Of a stretch of 64,000 nt of DNA, positions 25,001-37,000 are shown one piece after another; position 1 is the stretch's first letter, and the number at the start of each line of letters is the position of its first letter. The stretch comes from Lepas anatifera (Eukaryota; Arthropoda; Thecostraca; Lepadidae), in the NCBI GenBank assembly GCA_034440635.1, contig JAOTON010000950.1:682001-746000 (forward strand). The letters are read 5' to 3'. Under the pieces are notes generated by a model. The model had not been told where the DNA came from, did not search any database, and worked only from the letters and a program-made list of their open reading frames with translations. Both the position numbers and the translations under genes were made by a program.

Positions 25001-28000
25001 GATGAAATTAATTCCCTATTTCGGATCGAAATTTTAAGTGTTAACCGGGACGTCGCAGAAACGAAAATCAAGGAATCCATTTTTATACGTGATCTTGAAC
25101 CCAAAATGAATACCATGTCAGCTTCTTGGCCTATCACCCACAAATCCTATATATAATAATAATTACAAAGCAAAAATCTAGTTGGTCTTGTGATGCGTGA
25201 TATGTAAAAATAAAACAAATATATATATAACTGTTTTAGGAAAGAAAATATTGATATGTATACTGTGTATGAATGCGTGTTTTTAATTCTGCAGGAAGAA
25301 GTGATTGCTCCTAAGCGTGTGCTTGTCTTTTTGAATTTTTGTGCTAAAAATGTATCATTGCTGAAGATGACTTGAAGTCGAAAGCTCCGATTATTACTGT
25401 ATCTATTCTTTCAGTGTGAATTTAGATCTAAAATAAAAATAATAATTTGGCAGATAATGGTCAATTTCAACACCACTGAGCTCATAATGTCAAAATCGCT
25501 GATCAGAGAGGACCGAAACTGTTACTGGTATCTTCAGGGGAGTCCATACCCCAGGAAACACAGCTTCATCCAAATCCCTGACACGAGGGTGTACATTTGA
25601 TCGCTGCCTGTCGATTCGTTATGGATATCTGCAAATGGCACACTAAGGTGTTCCTTAACTTCACAATGGTTTCCATGCGTCACAGCGGTATAATTGCGAT
25701 ACCCGTCGTTATATGTCCACCACCGCGCTGTTAATCACCTACGAGTTCTTAATGCCCGGCAATAGAATTATGCGGGCCGTTTCCGGCAGGGGGTCGCGAT
25801 AACGAGACCGCTGTAGCATGCTACAGCGTGTTGTCCATACTTATCTGCAAACTACACGTCATAGAGCTCAAAACCACTGCCCGTATTTCACCAAACTCGA
25901 GGAACACCCATCAATAACAGAAGTGGGACAAATAACTCCAGGTAAGTGACAAGCGTTACGTTGTGCAGAGAAGTGACGGTACTGTAGACTCTGAAGGTTG
26001 CTGATATACAATCGGTCGGAAATCTAGTCACCGGTCGATGATGGTCAGACAGCGGACTGGACAGGTAGTACCAGGGCATTTTTTAAGGAAAAGTCAGTGG
26101 GGGGCATTTATTGTGCTGGCCATTATAGTGTCTTCAAGGGGTCGACTCCATTTTGAGGAGGTTTAATAAAACTTAGACGCGTTAGTGTTAAAAAATGTTT
26201 CTCAATTGTTTAGTTGTTCCTAGTCTAGAGATTATAGAAGCTGCCCCAGGGCTCCCAGGTTTTTTTCAGCGGAAAAAGTTAAACCGAGTTAGAAAAAGTG
26301 CCAAAGAGCGGCAGAATTCTATTTCCACTAAAATAGCCTAACAAACACCACAAAAGCCAGATTCGAGGCTAAAACGACCCCTAGCGGCAGTCATAAAACC
26401 ACAGAAAAAAGCGTCTTGTATCACTGTTTAAAACTAATTGTTGACAGTTTGATATTGACTTGACGCAATATTTTTAGCACACTGTCCATCTAATAGGAAG
26501 ACAGGGGTGCCCTTCCAACCCCGCATGGCCATCGAATGATTTTATCCACATAACCAGAACATTTTTTGGGATCATCAATCACCCCCCCCACTTTTTGACG
26601 AGCAATTTCCTGATCTCAGTCAAAATGGGAGTAAACCGGAAATTTGTTTAACCAGCCGCTGCGGAAGGCAACGAGGAGCCCAAATTCGAAAAGTTGTTCG
26701 TACTAACGTGGAAAGTTTGCTGTCAGCATCAGGTTGAAGTTTGGCTGGCCCCCTCCGTGCGGCGGTGGCGACGCTTATGTATGCTACCTCCACAATAATA
26801 AATAAAAAGGCTAAGCACTTCATACCGCCACACCAGCAACCAGTCTTACGCACTTTGACTACACCGTGTCCCGTCTAATCCACGAACGAGCTCTTAGCGC
26901 TGACAACTGACTGCGTGTGGAATGAGAGCATCATGCAATGTCACGGTACTGGCTGGGATGTGGGCTTCCGGTCGGATAGAACAGGATGTTTGATTGGTTG
27001 TAGGCCAGCGTTCTTCTCCAGCGTTGTGATTAGTTGATGCTGAGGCTGGTTTACCGAGATTTCCCGTAACTACGCGCTTTATTTCGTCTTCGCACGATGG
27101 AGTAGACAGCCAAGGGTGGAAATTTTGCACCCAATTTTTGTGGATTGCCAATTTGGGAACAGAAATGGAACAAAGTTATAATTATCGGGCGGTGTTCTGT
27201 CTTACTTTCGTTAGGCGAGTCTGCATTTGGTCAATTTTAAGTCATCTGTCTATTTCACTGGGGGGCCAATTTTCGGGCACTGGGGGGGGCATTTCGGCCG
27301 AATGGGGGGGCAAATGGCCCCCAGTTAACATGTTAAAAAATGGCCTGGGTAGTACCCAAATTTCCACGATGTCAAACGTGACAGGGCCCGGGAGTTTGAC
27401 AGTGTACCGCTTCACAGTTGGTGCTGTAAATAGTCTTATGCTCACTAACCTCATAATGTTCGAAACGACACGAATATAGTACACGGTGGGAACAAGGCTG
27501 GGCCCGGACGGTCTGGATAAATCAATGGCGATCCATCTACTACTGTATACGCTAGTAACGGAAACGGAGCACCTGCACAACTAACACGTGTCCCCACCAT
27601 CGGTCATTTCTGGCTGGAACACTCGACAGGAACTCAGCTTCTGTACCACATGAAGAACTGCAACATTCGACAGGAACTCAGCTTCTGTACCACATGAAGA
27701 GCTGCAACATTCGACAGGAACTCAGTTTCTGCACCACATGAAGAGCTGCAACATTCGACAGGAACTCAGCTTCTGTACCACATGAAGAGCTGCAACACCC
27801 GACAGGAACTCAGCTTCTGGACGAAATGAAGAGCTCCTTGGTTTGTTTGCATTCGTGATTTTTTTCATTTTACATATTGTTTTATTTATCATATCGTATT
27901 ACAAAAAAAAATATTTTTCATTTCTTATCAATACCCTTTTATTTTCTTGTGGCAGAATTGGATTGTGCTGCCATTCACTAAGCCTGGGAATTTTTGGGTA

Positions 28001-31000
28001 GATAAAGGGAAACAGGCGGGTTCCGGAATTTTGCGAATTCATAAAACACAGCCGACAGGGAACAAAGTCTGATAATGATGATTTGAATATCACGAGAGAC
28101 ACGTCGCCGCATCGTGAACGAGAATAAGCTAACATATATACATACACATTATTATTTTAAGGTCTTTCAGAACCTTCTACCTGACATTTACGTCTACATC
28201 GGGTCACATCTGATGAAGATTTCAAGTAAAAACTACTCCCGGGCTGAAACAAAAAGCATGTTGCATTGCAACCTGGTAAAATATCCCGATATATTTCCAT
28301 GGTACACAGTTCTAACCAACTGTTACAAAGGAGAGAGAGCGAGCCCCAGCGTGTTGGCATTAAATATGCGATCAATTCATGCAAACCATCAAGTGTTATT
28401 CTTCTGGTTTAAAGTGTCGTTCCAGTTACAGCGAAGAATTAACGCCCTATATCAACTTGGCGCATGAGTACTGTTGTGCACATGGCCCAGAAGAGCCCAC
28501 AAATGCGGTGATGTAGGGGGTAGCCTCTTCGTTTCCCATGGAAATCCCCGGTTCAACGCACGGTGGATTTCCAGAATGAGGAGCAATTTGACTATCCGGG
28601 AACCCTTCCAGCAGGGACAGAACCAGATACCACATCACCTTGACAGTGCGTGCGTTAGTAATCCTGACCCCCTCCCCCTCCCCGAAAGGGTCCACAAATA
28701 CGTAAAAACTAACGGTCTTTCACGACCATGGTCACACTGCCCGGTGCCCCCCCGTCCTCCTTCAAGGGGATCATTAATTTGCAGCGGCGTAGTAAAAGGA
28801 GGAGTGGGCGGAGATGGGAGCCATCATGTCATTACAGGATATTACCTGACCATTGATGAGACCCCAGTGTGCTATTGACCACACCCGGCTACATTCAGCT
28901 GCCTCGCGTGCGCAATTCCGTTTGCCACGGTCCCAGAGCCAGGTGCCATTTTCCGAGACCGCCAAGTCCGTCAACAGTCTCTGCATATCGGCATTTTTTT
29001 AAATTCAGACAGACTTAACTCCGAAGCACATGCTAAATTCTGACTGAGAGTGAAATGGATCACCACACAACAATTATAAACGGGACTGGAAGGCTAAGGT
29101 CAAAGAAATAGCGTGTCGATGTAGTAGCACATGCTAAATTCTGACTGAGAGTGAAATGGATCACCACACAACAATTATAAACGGGACTGGAAGGCTAAGG
29201 TCAAAGAAATAGCGTGTCGATGTAGTCGGTATTCATACTAGCTACTGCTCCACTCAGGCAGGCAGCACCCAAGAGAACACACACTATCGCGCATCCGCCG
29301 CTACGCGTGGCTACGCTTGGTTGTTTGGAGCAGGTTAGCGTCAAATCGATAGCCGAGCAATACACTGTGTACTTCATAACAGCTGCAGCTGTCTCAGTCA
29401 GACATCGCCACGGTCGGGTGGCGGCACTCCTGCTCCCGAGAAGTTGGCCGGGGAGTACCCCCGACTTCTTCTGGATCCAGAGTCTGTCTCCAAAACACAA
29501 GTATGCACTAAAACATCAGTAAAAATGCTGAATGAATTTCTCCCATTGGATTTTGTTCTACCGCCTGCTATAATATTGCAGCTATGTTGCAATAATTGCG
29601 ACTTCGCGATGCCCTGTTTGGCCGACGGTTCACACGGAGAAGTGGAGATCGGTCTCCATAGCTAGCCTTGCCGCTCCTTCTCTCTCGAAAACCCGCGGAC
29701 GAACCCACATACATTAACTGCAAAACAGCACCCCGCTCAGGATTTCAGCGCGACAGAAATGTCAACCGCAGTCGTAATAATGCCGACAACGGCCGTTTAC
29801 TTATACTTCATTCGTATAATTCCAAACAGAGAAGGGGAGGGGGACGAGGTAGTCGCTCCTCCCCTTAGAACCCAAAGGCCACCCCTGCTGATTTCGAGCA
29901 TCGAAATTGGCGCCACCTTGAGTACGAACAGTGGATGCTAGACTCAAACGCAAAGAAAAAGACCATTTGAAGCTGGCCTGTTCCACAGTGATTGATCACC
30001 TCGGCTTAAGGCGCGCCAACCTTCGGGGTCATCTACCACTCGCTTTGTTCCACCGTGAACCGTCCCTGATTTTGAATTAGCTGCCCCCGGCATACCATTG
30101 GGCGCCCTATTTCAATGTGGACCGCACTCATCGATTTTTGGCCGCCCTGTTTTCTGTGGTCGGGTGCATCTATTTTACCACTGGACGTCCTTTTTCAGCC
30201 CTAGGGCGCCCCACAACATGGACCACCCTCGTCCTTTTTTGGCCGACCTGTTCTGCATGATTTTTCGCCTCTTCTCCACTATTCATCGCCCTCTGTTTTA
30301 TGGTTTGGAGCCCCTATTTCACGATCGGCTACCCTTGGGCGGGCCACTGCAGCATGGACCGCCCTCATCCGCTGTTGGCCGCCCTCTAGTGCATAATTGT
30401 GCGCCCGTTCTCCACCATTGATTGCTATTTTGCTGACTAAGGGCGCCCCTCCTTGGTATGGACCGCCCTCACTCACCTTTGTATTTGGGCACCGCGTTTT
30501 CACTATCAGTTGCCCTTTTCAGCCTAACGGCACCACTCTGCAACATGGACCATACTCATCTATTTTTACCGCCCTGTTCCGCATGATTGCAAGCATCTTC
30601 TCCATCATTGGTGTACCTCTTGGAGCTTTAGGGCGCTCCACTTCAACGTGGACCGCCCTCATTAATACATGATTGACGGCCCTTTAACTGCCCTAGAGCG
30701 GCCCACTGGATCGCTCTCACCCACCTTTGGCCGCCCTCTAATGCATGATTGCGCGCCCCTTCTCCAGCATTGTCTGCTCTTTTGCAGCCTTGGGGCGCCT
30801 GACTTTAACGTAGACCACCCTCTGTTACGTCCGGGAGTCCTCTACTTTGCTATTGGGTGCCCTTATTCCAGGATTGGTCGCCCTTTTTGTAGTCATTGGG
30901 CGCCCTACTGTGACATGGACGATCATCAGCTTTCAGTCGTCAAAGTTGCCTCGAGTTCATTTTGTGTACGCTTTGGGTATTGATCCGTGCCATATTTGGT

Positions 31001-34000
31001 CCATAACCACTCATGATTCCCCAGAGCGCACTCATGCCCACCGATACGTGGTTGTCTATTGCAAAGAGAATATAGCTACGATAGCAGACCAGTAAAATCA
31101 CTTTTTGTTTGGCATAGAGCTTGTGCACGTTGACCAATATAATTCGGATTGTTTTGAATAATACTTAAAATTTACATATAGCTCAGTTTGGATGTTGCTT
31201 TATGACTAAGACAACTGAATTGTCTTGCCGATGTGTTTTTTTCTCACAGTGCCTAAAAAGCTGAGCCCAGACCAAAAATACAATTTATACGCCAACAACT
31301 TTGTGAACAACTGAAAGCTCGGCGGAAAACACCTACAAAATTTTGCTTGCGCCCCGCACAAATGCGTAAATCGCTAAAAGTCTAGTCCTCATGTGCAATA
31401 TCAAGGGTTTCTATTCGCTCTACGCAGACAGGGTAAATTGGGGGCAGAAATTAGTCCTAAAAATCTCCAAAGTATACCCTTGAGTGAAGTCGACTTTAGA
31501 AAGTAGTTGAGGTAGAGGTGCACCGTTTTATTCGTATTTGCTTGAGCAGAGACACTTCGAGGAATATTCTCTTTCCCAGGCGACTTTTTGTTGGTGCTGT
31601 TTTAAATGGCATCGAAACAGCCAAAATAAGTGTCACGAAGGCACCGAGTGTAATAAAAAGGCCGACTCCTAATGGTATATAGCCCACCTCCCCGGCTTAA
31701 CCCCACCCCTTGAAGAAATCCTGGATCCGTCCGTTTCCAGGGACGGTTGCTTGGCCATTCTGCAGAACTACTCTTCCTTGAAGCAGATCCACAAAGAAAT
31801 GGACAAAATTTCGCTTCACGCACTTGTTGGCGAGTTCATAGATGCGGGATTAAAAGGATACAAAATTAGTTATGTCTTGCATGGACCATAGCCGTGACAT
31901 TGGAAATAGTATTAGGGTTGTAAGATTCCTGGCGGGGGAAGGAGATGAAGAGGAGGGGGCGACAATTCAGGGGGCTCCTGATACGTTTCAGGTGAGGGGA
32001 GGGAGGGGGGAGGGGGGCACACGGAGAACATGGGGATACAAACAGGCAGCACAAGAGGCGTGATCTTGCGCAGAGGATGCACATACAACCCAAGAAGCGT
32101 GCAAAGCCACACCCCCGAAACCAACAGTAATTACTGTAAAACCGAAGCCGGCAATCCAGTGTTGAGAGGAAAAAACATAACTGGGAGAATGGGTTACTGA
32201 CAAAAACATTCGTCCTGCGGGGCATTTCTTTCCGTACAGTGGGTTACCCTATTTAGAGTCACAGTGCCATCCTGAGAGGGAGGGCAATGTCTCAGAGGAA
32301 GAGTGTGAGCAAGCGTAGCCAAAATATGGTTTTGTGTATTGTAGGTAAACAAGTAATAATTTTTATAAATCTGTGTAAGATTTCGAAGGGGGTCTCGTAG
32401 TTCACTGACTGTTGAGAATAGGTCATCATGCCGAAAGAGCTGGGAACCAAAGCTCCAGGGCAACCAGGAAATGTACAGTAGACCAAGTCGTCAGAAAATA
32501 ATTTCCGATTTCGGATTAAGAGTAGTAATTTTATTATGTCATGATATGTTGTGAACATGATGCAAGCAAAACAAATCCGATGAATCTACGTTTAATGGGC
32601 GCGGAACGGCCTTTTCTGAAGGCATGTTTTCAGAAGGACGGCGTTGAAGTCTCCATTGACTTCACAATGCATTGTTGTCAGTATCCTTACAGCACGGTAA
32701 CTTGGTTACCAACATCAAAACGTCGGATATATTTGTAGCCAGGCGGATGTACTGGATACCCGGGCAGCTGTAGGGTAGGTGCTCAACTAGAGAAAAAGCT
32801 CCACCAGCGGACCAGCCAAAGTTATTAAGGGTGGAGGGCGAGGGGGGTGTGCTGTGTTGCAGTAGGCAGCACATCTGTATCCTGCACCATAGGTTCCGGG
32901 TTCAAATCCCCGGCAGGGACAGTGAATGAGGACAACCTGACTATCCCTCCCAACAGGATGAGAGTTGGCGACACCGTATAATCCAAAAGGTTGGTGCGTC
33001 GTTAAAGGGAATGTGGCACCTTTATAACGTGATTTTGACTGAGATAGCCACGTTGTAAAGCATGCCGGAAAACCCGGTCCTCAATATCTCATCTGTCTTG
33101 AAACTCGAAGCTTCCGTAGATAAAAACTAAAACCTACCTGAAATGTACCCCTCATGTACCCTGAGCAGCAGGCCACAGTTTTCAGATGTTGATGTGACGA
33201 CATATGCTGACGTCACGATGAAAATCAGCCAATCGAAGCCCTTGAAGCCTATTGAATATGGTAGTGATTACCAGATCATGACATCATCCACAGGCAGATA
33301 TTTATGTTTCCCCCAGAGGCGCATTTTAAAAATCAAAATATTGAGCTTATTGTACATTTTATTCAGAGAAATCATGGATGGTTCCATGATTTTTGGCTAA
33401 AAGTACCCCTAATTACACTTAATTCCCGGATTCGACCAAGGTGCCACATGCCCTTTAAACGTCAACAATTGCCAAAGTTGTTAAGGTTCAAAACTCGAGA
33501 AATCCACCTATCTTCAATACAAGGGGGTGACCAGGAAAGGACCAGAGGTGCCTTGGCCTCTCAGCAGCTGCCCGGGTATCCAGTGCATCCGCCTGGCTAC
33601 AGGTCGGGTGCAAATAGATCCGATGTTTTGATGTTGGTCTAAAAGTTACCGTACTGCAATGATACTGACAACAATGCATTGTGAAGTCAATGGAGACTTC
33701 AACGCCATCCTACTGAAAACATGCCTTCAGAAAACGCCGTTCCGCGTCCATTAAACGTAGATTCATCGGATTTGTTTTCCTTGCATTATGTTTGCAACAT
33801 ATCATGACATAATAAAATCACTACTCTTAATCCGAAATCGGAAATTATTTTCTGACGACTTGGTCTAATGTACAGTTATGCCATGTAATTCCCCAAAAGC
33901 GTGTTGATGCATTAATTTGGTATCGGAGTAATATCTAAGTTTGCATGGGCTTCGCCCTCAAGAGAAACCCATCAAAAGTTTGGAAGCAAAACAATTCATG

Positions 34001-37000
34001 CTGAGCAGAAGGCAGCATCTATATCCATACCCTCTACCGTTTCTGGTAGACGAATACACGGAACTGAGACCTGGAGACGATTCCGAGGAAGCGTTCTCTA
34101 GGGAATGCAACGGAGAGGACCTCAATCCAGCCAAAACGCCTTTAATGAGCCCAAACGGCGGTAACTTATCTATTACAGCCGACCTTTGGGGCGAAAAGCA
34201 GCCGTAAGCCGCCACACTTCAGACGCCTAGTCGATTCACAGCGCAACAACTTGCAGCTGGGCAATTGAGCTGTTGGCAGGCGCGGCCCGCTGGGACGTTC
34301 CTGCTGATGGAAGAACCACCATTCGACTCTAATGAAATATTCAAACGCATTCAGCCAGGTAACTGGAGCACCCTCCAGTGCTCTCGTCGGGGCGAGCCTT
34401 TCATCCAAGTCACCCGCAGAACAAAACGTTCGCCCCGCGATGAATCAGACCACGGTGGTGGACTTCTCGAGAGTCGGGAAAAGTGCTACCACTCTTCCTG
34501 GGCCGGCGTCATAACTAGTCACGTGAGCCAATCGAAAAAAATCTAGCATTCTAGTTTGCATCTCTTGAGGAGACAAACGAAATAACGAGTACAGGTCCTT
34601 AACATGATTTGACGGATAGGAAAGAACTGAGCAATTAGGTAAACACATTTTCCGACAAAGGTGTAGTTAACATTACCAACTTGACATCTCTTAAAATAGG
34701 CAATCGGCATTAAAAAGCAAATGTCACAGCCTAGTTTCTGCAAACCATTGAACTGGAGCTTGTTGTTCGCAACATTTGTATCACGCAGTGAGGGCAGAAC
34801 GTCCAAATTTAAGGGGAGGGGGCGCATCATGGGCTTTTTAGCCCATTTCTTTCCAGTCAACGCCATAGGCTGTGTTAAAATTTCTGATTTTAGGGGGGGG
34901 CACCGTGCCCCGGTGCCCGCCAGTTCCGCCGCCAGTGGTATCAAGTATACAATTCCACAATAAAGTAGCAACAGAACTTACCAAAGTAAGCAGAGTAAAA
35001 TAAAGAAGTGCACGAAAATACCACTCTCTCTATTCAGCTTTGGTTTCCGTTTTAAAGCGCTTCAGGTTCCTAAAGCTACATTGCTGTCTCTATTGTTGGC
35101 TCGTCTATTCCAGTTCAGCAGCGACTGGCTAGCCGGGGCCGACCCAATGTGCTTATGCCATGAAAAGCCGGCCAATCCACCTGGCCCAGCCTGGTACATT
35201 TCTCAGCATCACGTCAGGACGCATTAACTGCTGCTGTTCATAAATCCCGTTTTGACAAACATTGAGTCAGCCCAGCAGGACGGCGGCCTCGGCCGACCTG
35301 CGATAACGCTCGCTAATGACGCTGGCACGCCGACGGTGAAAGGCTCGACTTCCTACCACCTACGACATTGTACAATGATATCGTGAAATCATCCCAGCGA
35401 AAAGTAATACCCTGGTCTCGCTCTTTACACATCATCACAGCCGAGGTCAACGTCGGACAAGCTTTCCTTTATGGAAATATATAAGGGGAAGTTGCCGCGA
35501 AATTGCGGGAATACCCATGGTTCTCGATGGCGGGATCGTGATTTCGTGTTATAGACGAGCTAATAACCTCGGTGCCAATGCCAAGTCTGAGATCTGCAGT
35601 GAATTATATTCCCAGTATCCGTAAATGTTGAGATGAACTTGAACTGTTCTGAACTAATAAATTAAAGGAAATCACTACTTTTGGGTACCAGGCTTGGATA
35701 AACCACCATTTGAAAAGGGATGTGGCATATTCGAGGGCTATCAGGCGCGTGGAGCCTACGTAGCAACTATTGGTGACATTTTTGCTCCCAGAACTCACCT
35801 TTTATGGAGGAACGGCGCTTCAGAAAATAGCGAACAACTGCAAGTGATTTTTGGACTAGATGCATTTGAAAGTCCGTCGGCCGTTCTGACGATTTTCATT
35901 GTACAGGGTGTTTCATAAAGAATGATATTTTTGAATTGATCATAATGCGGTTATAAATAAGTTGTTGTGGTATAATTTACATATCGTTCGAAAGATAATT
36001 TTGGGACATTTACGATTATCTGTACTTTGATAGCTGTTTTGATATTTTTTCTTGTTCAAAGCAGTCTTAAAAATGACTTAAACAATGCTGTCTATTTTTC
36101 CTTCATCAAAAATGTTGGTAGAAATCACGCGCGTATCACGTGACAAGTATCACGTCAATGACACTGAAATCATTACATCGTCACTATGGTACATCACAGT
36201 CCACGTGCACATTACCTTTAGGAATTAATTCTAAAAAACGCACCTCTCAAGCTTAGGAAAGCTCGGGTCCAAGCAAGCAATCCCCAATTGTTCCATGTCC
36301 CTTCTTCTGCGGTGTGCAGTGGGGTCTTTTGCGCTGTGTCCACGTGAGCATGCACATCAAAAGCAAAAGCTACAGTCACGGTGAGGATATTACAAGTTTA
36401 AAGCTTTTGGCTCAAGCTCCATATGGCTCATTGGCTTACCTTCCATATGAATGATGCGGCGGACACAGCGCAAAAGACCCCACTGCTCACCGCAGAACAA
36501 GGGACATGGACCAATTGGGGATTGCTTGCTTGGACCCGAGCTTTCCTAAGCTTGAGAGGTACGTTTTTTACAATTAATTCCTAAAGGTAATGTGCATGTG
36601 GGCTGTGATGTACCATAGTGACGATGTAATGATTTCAGTGTCATTGGCGTGATACTTGTCACATGATACGCGCGTGATTTCTACCAAAATTGTTGATGAA
36701 GGAAAAATAGACAGCATTTTTCAAGCCATTTCTAAGACTACTTTTAGCAAGAAAAATATCAAAACAGCTATCAAAGTACAAATAATCGTAAATGTCCCAA
36801 AATTATCTTTCGAACGATATGTAAATCATACCACAACAACTTATTTATAACTGCATTATGATCAATTCAAAAATATCATTCTTTATGAAACACCATGTAG
36901 AAAGGAATGGCACATATGTCAAATACAGGCATAAGAACTAAGGATAAGGGTCGTATGGTTTAACGGGACAGGACAAATGTGGTATCCCCAAAGAGGGCTA

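Larger units (their letters stand above)
22191..25496. mobile_element. Penelope-like element, inverted pair with target duplication
   Basis: Two copies of one Penelope-like element lie head to head: a 5'-truncated minus copy (22,242-~23,539) and a longer plus copy (~23,570-25,484). The outer ends are inverse copies (ATTATGAGCTCAG and its complement). The unit is flanked by the perfect 12-bp direct repeat TAATGTCAAAAT at 22,191-22,202 and 25,485-25,496. A one-sided tail of ~39 bp (22,203-22,241) exists only at the left. This is the known architecture of Penelope-like elements, which have inverted or tandem pseudo-LTRs and a short tail on one end. The two copies are nearly identical, so the insertion is recent. 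Confidence 0.88.
32470..33876. mobile_element. foldback element with 10-bp target duplication
   Basis: Long inverted arms (about 32,480-32,771 and 33,566-33,866) begin AGACCAAGTCGTCAG. The unit is flanked by the 10-bp direct repeat AATGTACAGT (32,470-32,479 and 33,867-33,876). Arms of ~290 bp with a 9-10 bp duplication fit Mutator-like elements, as an inference, since no transposase is present. The interior has been invaded by a TTAA-type MITE (33,006-33,454) and contains a SINE-like B box. Confidence 0.8.

Noticed and set aside
27618..27837. CRISPR-like array of regular repeats
   Set aside because: The 44-bp units are contiguous with no unique spacers, and the genome is animal; an ordinary minisatellite.
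30098..30421. 107-codon frame in the 105-bp repeat
   Set aside because: Periodic translation of the repeat, interrupted by stops in later units.
31866..32225. 119-codon minus frame
   Set aside because: Lies opposite a G-rich run; Pro/Ser/Cys/Leu composition reflects base bias and there is no splice context or family.
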